Made by a program: the position numbers and the translations under genes
Part shown: piece by piece, positions 1-8,102 of the stretch
Layout: every line of letters begins with the position of its first letter
How positions within the stretch are numbered: the stretch's first letter is position 1
The notes under the pieces: model-generated
Database searches by the model: none
What the model saw: only the letters and a program-made list of their open reading frames with translations
What the model was told of the DNA's origin: nothing
Assembly: GCA_014240275.1 (NCBI GenBank)
Contig: JAAZXH010000018.1
Coordinates: forward strand, 1-47,934
Length of the DNA stretch: 47,934 bases
Origin: Candidatus Peregrinibacteria bacterium
Lineage (GTDB): Bacteria; Patescibacteriota; Gracilibacteria; UBA1369; GCA-2718715
Direction: 5' to 3'

Positions 1-51
1 ATAGTACTTGGCTTTAGTATTTGTTTTGTCATTTTACAAAAATTAAATAAT

Positions 52-74
52 AAAAAAACCTCAAGCGATGAGGT
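52..74 (-). terminator. Rho-independent terminator of the ABC exporter operon
   Basis: On the minus strand a 6-bp stem (ACCTCA pairing with TGAGGT, 5-base loop) is followed at once by a run of seven T. It lies about 145 bp past the stop of the leftward ABC gene, and no other gene lies between, so it most likely ends that transcript. The 75-217 stretch between shows no ORF or RNA gene that I can recognise. Confidence 0.6.
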
Positions 75-217
75 CAAGTTTTCTGTTTTAAAGTGTACGC
101 AAACTACCTCATCGAATTTGAGTTAAAGAAAAATCCAAAAAAGAAAAAGTTGTTTGTGTGAGTCATAAAACGAGATTACAAATTAATTACACTCCTGGTC
201 TTGTAAATTGCAAGTTT

Positions 218-1948
218 TTAGCCACTAAACTCCCCGGCTTGGTTTTGCCAAAGTTTGTAGTACTCGCCTTTTCTTTTAAGTAGGTCTGCGTGGGTGCCAT
301 CTTCGACTATGCGGCCTGCTTTCATGACAATAATTCTGTCCATAATACTTAAAGTTGATAGGCGGTGAGCGATAGCTATGACGGTTTTGCCTTGAATAAG
401 TTCTTGTAAGGCAGATTGGATGTGTTGTTCGGACTTAGAGTCGAGTGAAGCGGTGGCTTCATCTAAAAGTAGAATTGGGGCGTTTTCTAAAATGGCTCGG
501 GCTATACCTATACGCTGGCGCTGCCCGCCTGACAGCTTAACCCCCCTTTCTCCAAGGACTGTATTGAGACCATTTTTTAAATTTTTAAGAACAGGTTTCA
601 AATGGGCTTTTTCAATGGCATTGCTTAACTTTTTAGAACTCACAGCTTGGTAAAGGCTAATGTTTTGTTTAAAGCTTTCGTTGAAAATATAGGTGTCTTG
701 CGGTACTAAAGACATGGTTTTACGAACCGAAGACTTAGAAAGAGTGGTAACATCATGACCTGCAAAATAGAGCTGTTTGGCATCGGGCACAATATTGGCC
801 ATAAGTAAATTGAATAAGGTGGTTTTACCGGCACCTGATTCGCCAACGATTCCAACTTTTTCACCTGGGTTGATAGTTAAATTTAAGTTTTTTAAAGCTA
901 GCTTGCCATCGTAGTAATATTTTAAATTTTTAAATTCTATTTTAGGATGCTGGGTCTTAAGATCCAAAACTCCTGCTTGGTCTTTATCTTCTTGAGGTAC
1001 AAAAATAGACTCAATGCCGTTTATTACTGAACCGGAGACCTTATAATACTCCCTTGCAAAACTAACTATGTAGTTGGTCACAATTTCTAGATGTAAGGTA
1101 AAAACAAGAAAAAAGGCAATATCACCAATCGTGATTATGTTGTTCAAGTATAAATAAATACTAAAGCTCAGTGTCAAACAGCGCATGGTTAAATCTGAAA
1201 AGTAAACAAACGTATTGATTTTGTAGGTGCCTAAGTCTTTTTTATGAATTAACCTTGCAAAGACTGCTTGGGATTTTAGGAGTTTTTTTATTTCTAATTT
1301 ATGCAAATTAAAAGATCTGACTATGTGAAAATTGGCGATATAATCTGCTAACTGCCCAAAAAATTTAGACCGCGACCGGGCTTTTTTAGCCTCAAGTTTT
1401 AACCATTGATTTTTTAAGATATTTTGAACCTTATAATTTAAAAAGATAAAATAAATAATATATACAATACCTATGGTGGTGTTAATATAAAAAATTAGTG
1501 CAAACTGTAAGATAATTCTGAGTATTGGGGCGACGGCTTTTTCAAGAAAAAGATAAGTAATATGGGCTACGTCCCGCAGGCTGACAATATCATTAGAAAG
1601 CTTACCTGCGATTGCGTTATTAAAGTAATTTTGATTATGATCTTTGATATATTTAGTTGTGTAGTCCATTATAAGATACACAGAGCGATTATAGGTATAA
1701 ATAGAAAAAACCTCATACAGTATCGATAACACAGGGTAAGTTAATAAAACGGCCGCTAGGATCCAAAAATTGGTCATAGCAACCTCAAGATTACCGCTTG
1801 TTAAGCCATCTAAAAACAATTTAAAAGAGTAACCTTTGAAACCTGCCACTAAGTTGGCTGCAATACCAATTGCAAACGCAGTAAAGTTCCATTTATTAAT
1901 GGATTTAGTAATTCGGAAGAAAAATTTAAAGATATTAGTTTTTTGCAT
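218..1948 (-). CDS. ABC exporter half-transporter (membrane plus ATPase domains), second of a pair
   Basis: A membrane exporter subunit that couples ATP hydrolysis to export of an unknown substrate (lipid, drug or peptide). From the chosen start it has 576 residues: about six membrane helices in the first 300, then a nucleotide-binding domain with Walker A (GESGAGKTT, about 369-377), the Q-loop Gln near 417, signature LSGGQ (472-476), Walker B LLLDE (493-497) and switch His 528. Both catalytic Glu and His are present. A longer reading frame opens at a TTG at 1987 inside the upstream gene; the ATG at 1948 leaves an 8-bp gap and is preferred. The adjacent upstream gene encodes a similar half-transporter, so a heterodimer is likely. 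The substrate cannot be told from sequence. Confidence 0.9.
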   Translation of the reverse strand: MQKTNIFKFFFRITKSINKWNFTAFAIGIAANLVAGFKGYSFKLFLDGLTSGNLEVAMTNFWILAAVLLTYPVLSILYEVFSIYTYNRSVYLIMDYTTKYIKDHNQNYFNNAIAGKLSNDIVSLRDVAHITYLFLEKAVAPILRIILQFALIFYINTTIGIVYIIYFIFLNYKVQNILKNQWLKLEAKKARSRSKFFGQLADYIANFHIVRSFNLHKLEIKKLLKSQAVFARLIHKKDLGTYKINTFVYFSDLTMRCLTLSFSIYLYLNNIITIGDIAFFLVFTLHLEIVTNYIVSFAREYYKVSGSVINGIESIFVPQEDKDQAGVLDLKTQHPKIEFKNLKYYYDGKLALKNLNLTINPGEKVGIVGESGAGKTTLFNLLMANIVPDAKQLYFAGHDVTTLSKSSVRKTMSLVPQDTYIFNESFKQNISLYQAVSSKKLSNAIEKAHLKPVLKNLKNGLNTVLGERGVKLSGGQRQRIGIARAILENAPILLLDEATASLDSKSEQHIQSALQELIQGKTVIAIAHRLSTLSIMDRIIVMKAGRIVEDGTHADLLKRKGEYYKLWQNQAGEFSG

Positions 1949-1956
1949 ACAAAGTT

Positions 1957-3678
1957 TTAAATATAACCACCTTTTTGGTGATCCCAAAATTCCTTATAAA
2001 GATTATCATAGTTCAATAATTGATTGTGCGTGCCTGAGGCGACAATTTTACCCTTGTCTAAAACTACAATCCTATCCATTTCTTTTAAAGTTGAAAGTCT
2101 ATGTGCCACGGCAATTAAGGTTTTATCCTTGACTAGACTTGCAATAGCTTTTTGAACTTTGGTTTCGCTGTGTGAGTCTAGGGCAGAGGTTGCTTCATCT
2201 AAAATGATCACTGGAGCATCTACCAACATTGCCCTAGCAATAGCTACTCGCTGCCTTTGGCCTCCTGAAAGCTTGACTCCCCTTTCACCAACCATAGTAT
2301 CTAGACCTTTTGATAAAGTTTTATAAAACTTATATAGCTGAGCTTGCTTTAAAGCAAGAATGATTTGCTTGTCAGACTTTGCCCCACTTAAATCGATATT
2401 TTCTCTTAAGGTCCTGTTAAAGAGGCTGGTGTCTTGGGGAACTTCTGAAAAATAGCTTCTTAATGTTTGATTATCTAGAGGTGCGATGTCTTGATCATCA
2501 ATGAATACCTGGTTTTTATCAATATGTAAGACCCCAGTTAGAATTTGTATCAAGGTGCTTTTACCAGAGCCCGAAAGCCCTATTAGACCAATTTTTTCGC
2601 CCTTTTGGATCTCTAAATCGAAATTTTTAAATACACACTGTGATCCATAACTAAAGGCGAGTTTTTGAATTTGAATATTAACACTTGCCAGGCTAGTTGG
2701 GTTTTGAAAATCTGCATCAAACAGGTCTTCCCGAGTTACTAAAGTCTGCTTTTGTGCAGTTTTAAGAGGTGCAAAACTGCGGTCGTATTCTATAAAAAAG
2801 TTAACCATAACCCATACCAAGTAGTCTAAGTATCCTAAAATAGCTTCATACACTAGCATGTCTCCAATGGTAATACTTCCTGCAAAGTACATAGGGATGG
2901 CAAAATACAAAAACAAAACAGCCATCAAGTTATGTGTTAACTTGGCACCGCCCTCGATGAGACCTCTTAAAGTCCATACCTCTTGAGCTTTTTTTTGGTA
3001 AGTTTGAATCCGCCTGTCAAAAACTTTTTGGTGAGCCTTGAGTTTATTAAAGATTCGTAAAACTGAAATATTGTTAATAAAATCAAATATTTTACTATCT
3101 AGCTGACTACGTTCAGCTTCATAAACTTCAGACTTGTGTTGCAGTTTTCTAAATGCGAAATACAAAACAATACCCGATACAATCGTCCAAACTGTGGCAA
3201 AGGTTCCAAGTATTGGGTTTAAGCCAATTAACACTCCAACTGTAATAACAATGTGTAATAAAATCTTTATCACATCCCTTATCAGGTTATTTAAGAAAAA
3301 AGATGCTTTGTCTAAAGCTATGACATCAGAAGTAATAGCACCAGCTGAATGTTTGGTAAAAAACTTATGATCATGTCCACTGATGTAGTTAATAATAAAC
3401 TTATAATAATTTAAAAAGTTTTTGTAAAACACAGTATAATCCTGCTTAGAAAACCAAGCTAAAAAAAGATTGGCTAATACTTGTAATAAAACAAATCCTA
3501 CTAGCGGTAAAACTATAACCTCAGTTTGTTTTAAAGATAATGCATCGATTACAAACTTCAGGCTTAATGGGCGTAAACTCAGCAAGCTTGTACTAATTAC
3601 TGCTAAGATAATTAATTTTCGAAAACCTTGCTTGTGAGGGCGAATAAACTGATAAGCAAATTTTATTAATTGCAGCAT
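1957..3678 (-). CDS. ABC exporter half-transporter (membrane plus ATPase domains), first of a pair
   Basis: A 573-residue type IV ABC exporter half. Membrane helices fill roughly residues 20-300. The ATPase domain carries Walker A GLSGSGKST (367-375), Q-loop Gln 415, LSGGQ (470-474), Walker B IILDE (491-495) and His 526, so this copy also looks catalytically intact. Many heterodimeric exporters have one degenerate ATP site, and that is not seen here. It is the first gene of a two-gene operon: a TTGACA-17-TACAAT promoter lies just upstream and the partner gene starts 8 bp after its stop. Function is assigned from the family only. Confidence 0.9.
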   Translation of the reverse strand: MLQLIKFAYQFIRPHKQGFRKLIILAVISTSLLSLRPLSLKFVIDALSLKQTEVIVLPLVGFVLLQVLANLFLAWFSKQDYTVFYKNFLNYYKFIINYISGHDHKFFTKHSAGAITSDVIALDKASFFLNNLIRDVIKILLHIVITVGVLIGLNPILGTFATVWTIVSGIVLYFAFRKLQHKSEVYEAERSQLDSKIFDFINNISVLRIFNKLKAHQKVFDRRIQTYQKKAQEVWTLRGLIEGGAKLTHNLMAVLFLYFAIPMYFAGSITIGDMLVYEAILGYLDYLVWVMVNFFIEYDRSFAPLKTAQKQTLVTREDLFDADFQNPTSLASVNIQIQKLAFSYGSQCVFKNFDLEIQKGEKIGLIGLSGSGKSTLIQILTGVLHIDKNQVFIDDQDIAPLDNQTLRSYFSEVPQDTSLFNRTLRENIDLSGAKSDKQIILALKQAQLYKFYKTLSKGLDTMVGERGVKLSGGQRQRVAIARAMLVDAPVIILDEATSALDSHSETKVQKAIASLVKDKTLIAVAHRLSTLKEMDRIVVLDKGKIVASGTHNQLLNYDNLYKEFWDHQKGGYI

Positions 3679-3696
3679 ACTTTTCTCTATAATACA

Positions 3697-3725
3697 ATTG
3701 TACCAAACAGTAGCCTTATTGTCAA
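3697..3725 (-). promoter_or_regulatory. Sigma70-type promoter of the ABC exporter operon
   Basis: Minus strand: a perfect -35 TTGACA (3720-3725), 17-bp spacer, -10 TACAAT (3697-3702). Transcription would begin near 3690, giving a leader of about 12 bases before the ATG at 3678. It is close to, and divergent from, the promoter of the LapA-like gene. Confidence 0.7.
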
Positions 3726-3757
3726 AATATAGTAGGGTTAAAAAATTGCTAGTATGC

Positions 3758-3785
3758 TTGTTTTGTTATAAAATGATTTTATAAT
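3758..3785 (+). promoter_or_regulatory. Promoter of the LapA-like gene, apparently leaderless
   Basis: -35 TTGTTT (3758-3763), 16-bp spacer, consensus -10 TATAAT (3780-3785). The ATG lies at 3793, seven bases after the -10 box, which is where transcription itself should begin. The mRNA would therefore start at or next to its start codon. Confidence 0.6.
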
Positions 3786-3792
3786 CAGATAT

Positions 3793-4011
3793 ATGGATAA
3801 AAGCCTTGTGTTCTTTCTACTATTTTTAGTCATAATTGGTATTATTACTTACGTTTGGGTGTCTTTAAAAAACACTCATACCACTGAGCTGGAACTATTT
3901 GGTGACCGTAAAAAACTCACAGTCCGAAGTGTCGTACTTGTAACTTTAAGTGATGGAATTTTAATTGGCTTATTGCTTGGCTTCTTGATTTTTCAAGTCA
4001 ATGGAGCATAG
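3793..4011 (+). CDS. Small two-helix membrane protein, LapA-like (DUF1049)
   Basis: A 72-residue protein with two hydrophobic helices (about 4-24 and 46-68) around a short hydrophilic loop containing N-x5-ELELFG. Two helices with an Asn and a hydrophobic strand between them resemble the LapA/DUF1049 family, which in Gram-negative bacteria helps assemble lipopolysaccharide; here only a general membrane role can be proposed. It has its own close promoter. Its stop is 4 bp from the stop of the convergent rnc gene, so it is a single-gene unit. Confidence 0.6.
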   Translation: MDKSLVFFLLFLVIIGIITYVWVSLKNTHTTELELFGDRKKLTVRSVVLVTLSDGILIGLLLGFLIFQVNGA

Positions 4012-4015
4012 TTGT

Positions 4016-4705
4016 CTACCAACCTTTAATTATCAAAGCTTTACGAGCTGCATCTTGCTCAGCTTTTTGCTTGGAACTTCCTGAACCAGTTGCTATTAAT
4101 TGTTCGTTTAAGTACACTCCCATATGGAAATTTTTGCTGTGATCAGGCCCGGCTTCTTTTTCTAATTTATAAACTGGTGTGGTGTTTTCTTGGCTTTGGG
4201 CTTCTTCTTGAAAGCGAGTTTTAGCACTAATGTGAGATTTGGTCGACATAATCTTTTCTAGAGAAGGCGTAATGTAGTCTAAAATAAAGCGTCTAGCTTT
4301 TTCTAAACCTTTGTCTAAGAAAATTGCCCCAATTAAGGACTCCATTACATTTGCTAAAATATAATCTTTAAATTCACCCTGTGAAGACTTTTCACCAGCT
4401 GAAAGTAAAATGCAATTATTAAGCTGAATCTTATTGGCAACTTCTGCGAGATGTGACCCTTTAACTAGGGCTGAACGTAGGCTTGTAAGCTCACCTTCAT
4501 CCTTATATACTTTTTCGTATAAATGCTCGGTAACTACCAATTCCAAAACAGCATCACCCAAAAACTCTAAACGTTGATTAGACTCAAGACTAGGTAGATT
4601 TTTTTCGTGAGTATAAGAGGCATGTCGAAAAGCGATCTCATACAAGCTCATATCATTTGCTTGGATCTTAATACTTTTTAAAAAGTCTGCTATGTTATTG
4701 GGCAT
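4016..4705 (-). CDS. rnc: Ribonuclease III
   Basis: Cleaves double-stranded RNA during rRNA maturation and mRNA turnover. The 229-residue frame has the catalytic signature NQRLEFLGDAVLEL (43-56, with Glu47 and Asp51), a second acidic helix ending in MESLIGAIFLD (Glu122), and a C-terminal double-stranded RNA binding domain (about 158-225) with the KQKAEQDAARKAL helix. Length is typical. I chose the ATG at 4705, which overlaps the end of nusB by 11 bases and begins just before the first helix; a start at 4735 is also open. It is last in the group DUF177, rpmF, nusB, rnc, all concerned with ribosome and rRNA production. Confidence 0.95.
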   Translation of the reverse strand: MPNNIADFLKSIKIQANDMSLYEIAFRHASYTHEKNLPSLESNQRLEFLGDAVLELVVTEHLYEKVYKDEGELTSLRSALVKGSHLAEVANKIQLNNCILLSAGEKSSQGEFKDYILANVMESLIGAIFLDKGLEKARRFILDYITPSLEKIMSTKSHISAKTRFQEEAQSQENTTPVYKLEKEAGPDHSKNFHMGVYLNEQLIATGSGSSKQKAEQDAARKALIIKGW

Positions 4706-5141
4706 TAGCTTTGGGTTTAGAAAGTGATTGGGCACCTAACTTGGCTTCAGCAACTTTAGATAAAACGGCGTTAATAAACTTAGAAGAATTTTCAGTTCCA
4801 AACTCTTTGGCAAGTTCAATAGCCTCATTGATGGCTACTAAGGCTGGAGCTTGTTGAAAGTATAAAATTTCAGTTAAACCTAGGCATAAAATTAGTTTAT
4901 CAGCAACAGCTATCTTGTCTAAAGGCCATTCTGGAGCATATTCCTGTATCAGTTCCTCACTTTCTAGCATAGAATCATTAACAGCTTTATGTAGGTCTTT
5001 GGCGAACTTAACATCTGGTAAATTGATTCCAAAATTATCAATCATATATTGAAGGAAACCTGATTGTTCATCAGGTTGATAGTGTTCTGCAAATAAAGCT
5101 TGAAACACAAGTTGACGGGAAAGATGTCGAAAGCTAGGCAT
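4695..5141 (-). CDS. nusB: Transcription antitermination factor NusB
   Basis: NusB binds the boxA RNA with ribosomal protein S10 and prevents premature termination of rRNA transcripts. This 148-residue protein has the expected all-helical pattern: an N-terminal R-x2-VFQALF segment, a central segment around EWPLDKIAVADKLIL, and the family signature INEAIELAKEFG followed by FINAVLSKV. It starts 4 bp after rpmF and its end overlaps rnc by 11 bases, so the three are probably translated together. Confidence 0.92.
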   Translation of the reverse strand: MPSFRHLSRQLVFQALFAEHYQPDEQSGFLQYMIDNFGINLPDVKFAKDLHKAVNDSMLESEELIQEYAPEWPLDKIAVADKLILCLGLTEILYFQQAPALVAINEAIELAKEFGTENSSKFINAVLSKVAEAKLGAQSLSKPKANAQ

Positions 5142-5145
5142 AAGT

Positions 5146-5370
5146 TTAAGCCTTAATAGTTGTAATATCTGATTTGGAAGCTGGGTCTAAGATTTGCTTA
5201 CCATTGTACTTACCACATTCTGAACAAACGTGATGATTGCGGATTACCGCTGAACAATGTTTACAATTTACTAAACTGAGTTTTTGTAACTTAGCAACTT
5301 GTTTTTGAACGTAAGCCTTATGTCTTGTTTTAGTTACTCCCTTGGATGTTTTCTTTTTTGGAACTGCCAT
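5146..5370 (-). CDS. rpmF: 50S ribosomal protein L32
   Basis: A 74-residue ribosomal protein beginning MAVPKKKTSKGVTKTR, the usual basic L32 N-terminus, and carrying a zinc ribbon of two pairs, CKHC and CSEC, separated by RNHHV. It keeps all four zinc ligands. It follows the DUF177 gene, the order seen in many bacteria, but a good promoter lies in the 58-bp gap so it can be expressed independently. Confidence 0.95.
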   Translation of the reverse strand: MAVPKKKTSKGVTKTRHKAYVQKQVAKLQKLSLVNCKHCSAVIRNHHVCSECGKYNGKQILDPASKSDITTIKA

Positions 5371-5393
5371 GGTATTTATTTAAAAGCTTTTTG

Positions 5394-5422
5394 ATTTTAC
5401 ACAGCTTTTTGATAAATTGCAA
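5394..5422 (-). promoter_or_regulatory. Promoter of rpmF-nusB-rnc
   Basis: Minus strand: -35 TTGCAA (5417-5422), 17-bp spacer, -10 TAAAAT (5394-5399). Transcription would start near 5387, about 17 bases before the rpmF ATG. It allows ribosomal protein synthesis to be uncoupled from the envelope operon upstream. Confidence 0.55.
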
Positions 5423-5428
5423 GATTTT

Positions 5429-5887
5429 TTAAAAAAGGTCTTTTAGGTTCTTAAAGGGCTGATTACCAGAATTATCAATTTTATTTAATGGCTTAGAACC
5501 CGGTTTATAAAAAACAGACGGAATAGACAATAAAATGGCTTCGTTGAGAACCGGCTCTAGGTCTATCTCTCCAGACTTATGGTTGATCATCTGGTACTCC
5601 TCTAAATCTTCATGCTCAGGTACTTCAATATAAAAGTGGGTTTCGGTTGGGGTGGTTGTAATCTCAGTTGTAAAAGCTTCAAGAGTTCTACCACAAATAG
5701 CCTGCCCAGCTATCGTTTGCTCTGGAATTAAAACTGCCAAACCATGTGGAACTCGGTATATTTCAAATTCCATTTTTTGATTTTTATCTAAGGTAAAATC
5801 TTCAACTTTTTCTAAGGCTATATCAACTTCTTTCTGAAACTTAGTACCAGAATGGGAATTTAAAATTTCTCCAATTTTTATAAACAT
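5429..5887 (-). CDS. DUF177 (YceD-like) protein, rRNA-processing partner of rpmF
   Basis: A 152-residue protein of the DUF177/YceD family, which is linked to 23S rRNA accumulation in bacteria and plastids and is usually encoded beside rpmF, as here. The family normally has a CxRCL motif; in this copy the equivalent site reads AICGRTLEAF, so one Cys remains and the second is Thr. The C-terminal part has the characteristic IDLEPVLNEAILLSIPS helix. It begins 9 bp after the FemAB-like gene and may be read through from the envelope operon. Confidence 0.8.
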   Translation of the reverse strand: MFIKIGEILNSHSGTKFQKEVDIALEKVEDFTLDKNQKMEFEIYRVPHGLAVLIPEQTIAGQAICGRTLEAFTTEITTTPTETHFYIEVPEHEDLEEYQMINHKSGEIDLEPVLNEAILLSIPSVFYKPGSKPLNKIDNSGNQPFKNLKDLF

Positions 5888-5896
5888 AAATTTTAG

Positions 5897-6916
5897 TTAG
5901 AATCCTCTTTTAATTTTTCGAAACATTTCTACAATAAAGTTAATTAGATACTTGTATGAAAGGATCTTATCGTGAGCTGGAATTAAAGCTCTATGTTCCC
6001 CGGAAAACCCCTTTTTAAAAGTTGTAATACCTTTAAATGGGTGCTTGCGACTATTAGGAGGTGCTATACCCCAAAAATTGTAGTACTTAAAGCCCTCCTC
6101 GTACGCGTCAGAAATAGCCTGAAATTGAAGTAGATAAGAAGCTGGAATCTTAGGGTGTTTCAAATTAGAAGCCCCATGTTTATACACAGCGTGGGTGCCA
6201 TTAAAAAAATGCATACTAGCCGCCACCACTTCGGAATCATAATAAGCTTTGTAGATACGAACCCCACGCTTTTGAAAAGCTTGAAACTCTTGTAAGAGAT
6301 ACTGGTACGAAAAGGGCGTAAAATTGTGGCGTTTAGCAGTTTCATTTAATAAATCTGATAAAACTCTGACGTCTTTGACATCCTGGCTTTTGACGATAGT
6401 CACCCCCTGACGGTGCGCACGTTTAATCAAATTCCGATGGTTTTGGCGCATACCTTTTAATAGTAATTCAGGTGGTTGGTCTAGCTTTAAAAACCAACAA
6501 TCTTCGGCTATCATATGCATTGGTGCTTTGATTAAACCTGCTTTTTTAAACCACTTATAAATTGAGTCTTGTTTGGTGTAAAAAGGAGAAATCCGAATAA
6601 AATTGACTGCATATTTGTTTTTAAGTTGAGATAATGAGTCTAAGAAAAGTTTAAAGTCTGCGTACTTAGCCTGCTTTGATACTAAAGGCCCGTAAGGCAG
6701 ATAAATAAAGTTGCCCCGTTTGGCAATGACAATAAAAGTCACTGCACCCAATACGATTTTGCCCTTTTGTTGGACTGTAACTATTTGAAAATCATCTCCA
6801 GTGTTTTTGTAAAAATCACCATAGGCTTTGGTTTGAACATAAATTTGATGTTCAAATTGATTTAGAAACTGCTGCCAGTCTCCGGCTTTGGTATTAAGAT
6901 TAACTTTACTGTTCAT
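5897..6916 (-). CDS. FemAB-like aminoacyl or peptidyl transferase (GNAT fold)
   Basis: A 339-residue member of the FemAB/FemX family. Known members use aminoacyl-tRNA to add amino acids to the lipid II side chain and build peptidoglycan cross-bridges. Seen here: two GNAT-like halves, the family motif with NLIKRAHRQGV around residue 165, and a C-terminal segment with YYNFWGIAP and the GITTFKKGFSG loop typical of the family. Its start overlaps the end of the DegT-like gene by 11 bases. The context with a MurF-like ligase supports a wall role; the amino acid it transfers is unknown. Confidence 0.82.
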   Translation of the reverse strand: MNSKVNLNTKAGDWQQFLNQFEHQIYVQTKAYGDFYKNTGDDFQIVTVQQKGKIVLGAVTFIVIAKRGNFIYLPYGPLVSKQAKYADFKLFLDSLSQLKNKYAVNFIRISPFYTKQDSIYKWFKKAGLIKAPMHMIAEDCWFLKLDQPPELLLKGMRQNHRNLIKRAHRQGVTIVKSQDVKDVRVLSDLLNETAKRHNFTPFSYQYLLQEFQAFQKRGVRIYKAYYDSEVVAASMHFFNGTHAVYKHGASNLKHPKIPASYLLQFQAISDAYEEGFKYYNFWGIAPPNSRKHPFKGITTFKKGFSGEHRALIPAHDKILSYKYLINFIVEMFRKIKRGF

Positions 6917-8102
6917 GAAACTTGTTAATTAACTGCGCAATTTTCTTTGCATCTTTAATTCTCGTTTGTAAGTTTACGGGCAGACCCACCAGTTGTAAAG
7001 CAAGTTGCCTGGCTTCTTCACATTTTTGGCTATAAGCGTCTAATGTAGCATTTTGAAATTTAGGCACGAAATTTGTAAAACTCCAACTTAAATTTATATA
7101 AATTCCATGCTGTTTTAGATACTGAGCTAATTTTTTTGGATCCTTTGTTTTCACAGGAAAGAATAAACCTTGAGGTGTTGCATGACTTAAGACCTGTAAA
7201 TTTTTATTTATACTTTTTTTATATATATTAAATAGTTGCTTGCGATAATGATAATGTCTTGGGAATTGTTTTAAAGCTTGCAAGCAAGTTAAGATCTGAA
7301 TCTTTGGTAATTTAAAATAATTAATACCTTTGATCTTAGAAGTTTTTTCCACTCTAGAGACTTGCTGAAGTGATCTTGGATTATACTTTAAAAACTTTGC
7401 CATAAGGGCTCCGATCCCACACCTATATAATCTCATAATTAAATAAACCATGAACATGCGTATGCAAGAAAACCAATTAATCAGCCAAGGTAGAGGCTTA
7501 AACTTTGTGACTATACGATATTTAGTTTTGTTAATTAATGCTCCCCCATAACTGCTGGCAAATAACTTATTAGAACCGAAACTTAATAGTACTAGATCTC
7601 CTTTTTCTCCAGTTTTAGGGTTGTAATAAGCGTGCGCTAAATCCTCAAATATGAATACCTTGTGATGTTTTAGCTTGCTTTCTATTTCTTCTATCTTTTG
7701 ATATTCACCAAAGGTGTGTTGTAAAAAGAAAACTAAGGTACTGGCATTTATTTGCTCAGAAGCTAGACTTTGATTCATTTGTAAGCTATTTTTTTTAAGA
7801 TCGACAAAGACTGGTTTTAAACCTGCCTTAAGCACTGCATTTACTACTACCTTACAGGTATAGGCTGGTATGATAACTTCATTTTTTTTAGGATACTCTT
7901 TCTTGAGACACAGCAAGCTAGCGTAAACCAAACTGCGAGCTCGCAAGGCATAGTGGACGCTTTGAATATTCGGGTAAAGTTCAAATAATTCCTGTTTAAA
8001 ATCTTGCTCTAATTTTGACTGAGTAGTGAAAACTCTCAACCAGTTTAGAAAAGTTTGTAACTGAAGATTAGGATTCAATACTCCAAATACCTTATGCTGC
8101 AT
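6906..8102 (-). CDS. DegT/DnrJ/EryC1/StrS-like PLP aminotransferase
   Basis: A 398-residue PLP enzyme of fold type I. The DegT family motifs are visible: VIIPAYTCKVVVNAVLKAG (substrate-side helix), FEDLAHAY (the Asp that contacts the PLP ring) and SFGSNKLFASSYGGALI (Lys for the Schiff base). Family members mostly transaminate nucleotide-linked keto-sugars to make amino sugars for polysaccharides and glycoproteins. The C-terminal third is divergent, so the substrate is uncertain. It overlaps its neighbours by 11 bases on each side, which ties it to the MurF-like and FemAB-like steps. Confidence 0.8.
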   Translation of the reverse strand: MQHKVFGVLNPNLQLQTFLNWLRVFTTQSKLEQDFKQELFELYPNIQSVHYALRARSLVYASLLCLKKEYPKKNEVIIPAYTCKVVVNAVLKAGLKPVFVDLKKNSLQMNQSLASEQINASTLVFFLQHTFGEYQKIEEIESKLKHHKVFIFEDLAHAYYNPKTGEKGDLVLLSFGSNKLFASSYGGALINKTKYRIVTKFKPLPWLINWFSCIRMFMVYLIMRLYRCGIGALMAKFLKYNPRSLQQVSRVEKTSKIKGINYFKLPKIQILTCLQALKQFPRHYHYRKQLFNIYKKSINKNLQVLSHATPQGLFFPVKTKDPKKLAQYLKQHGIYINLSWSFTNFVPKFQNATLDAYSQKCEEARQLALQLVGLPVNLQTRIKDAKKIAQLINKFHEQ

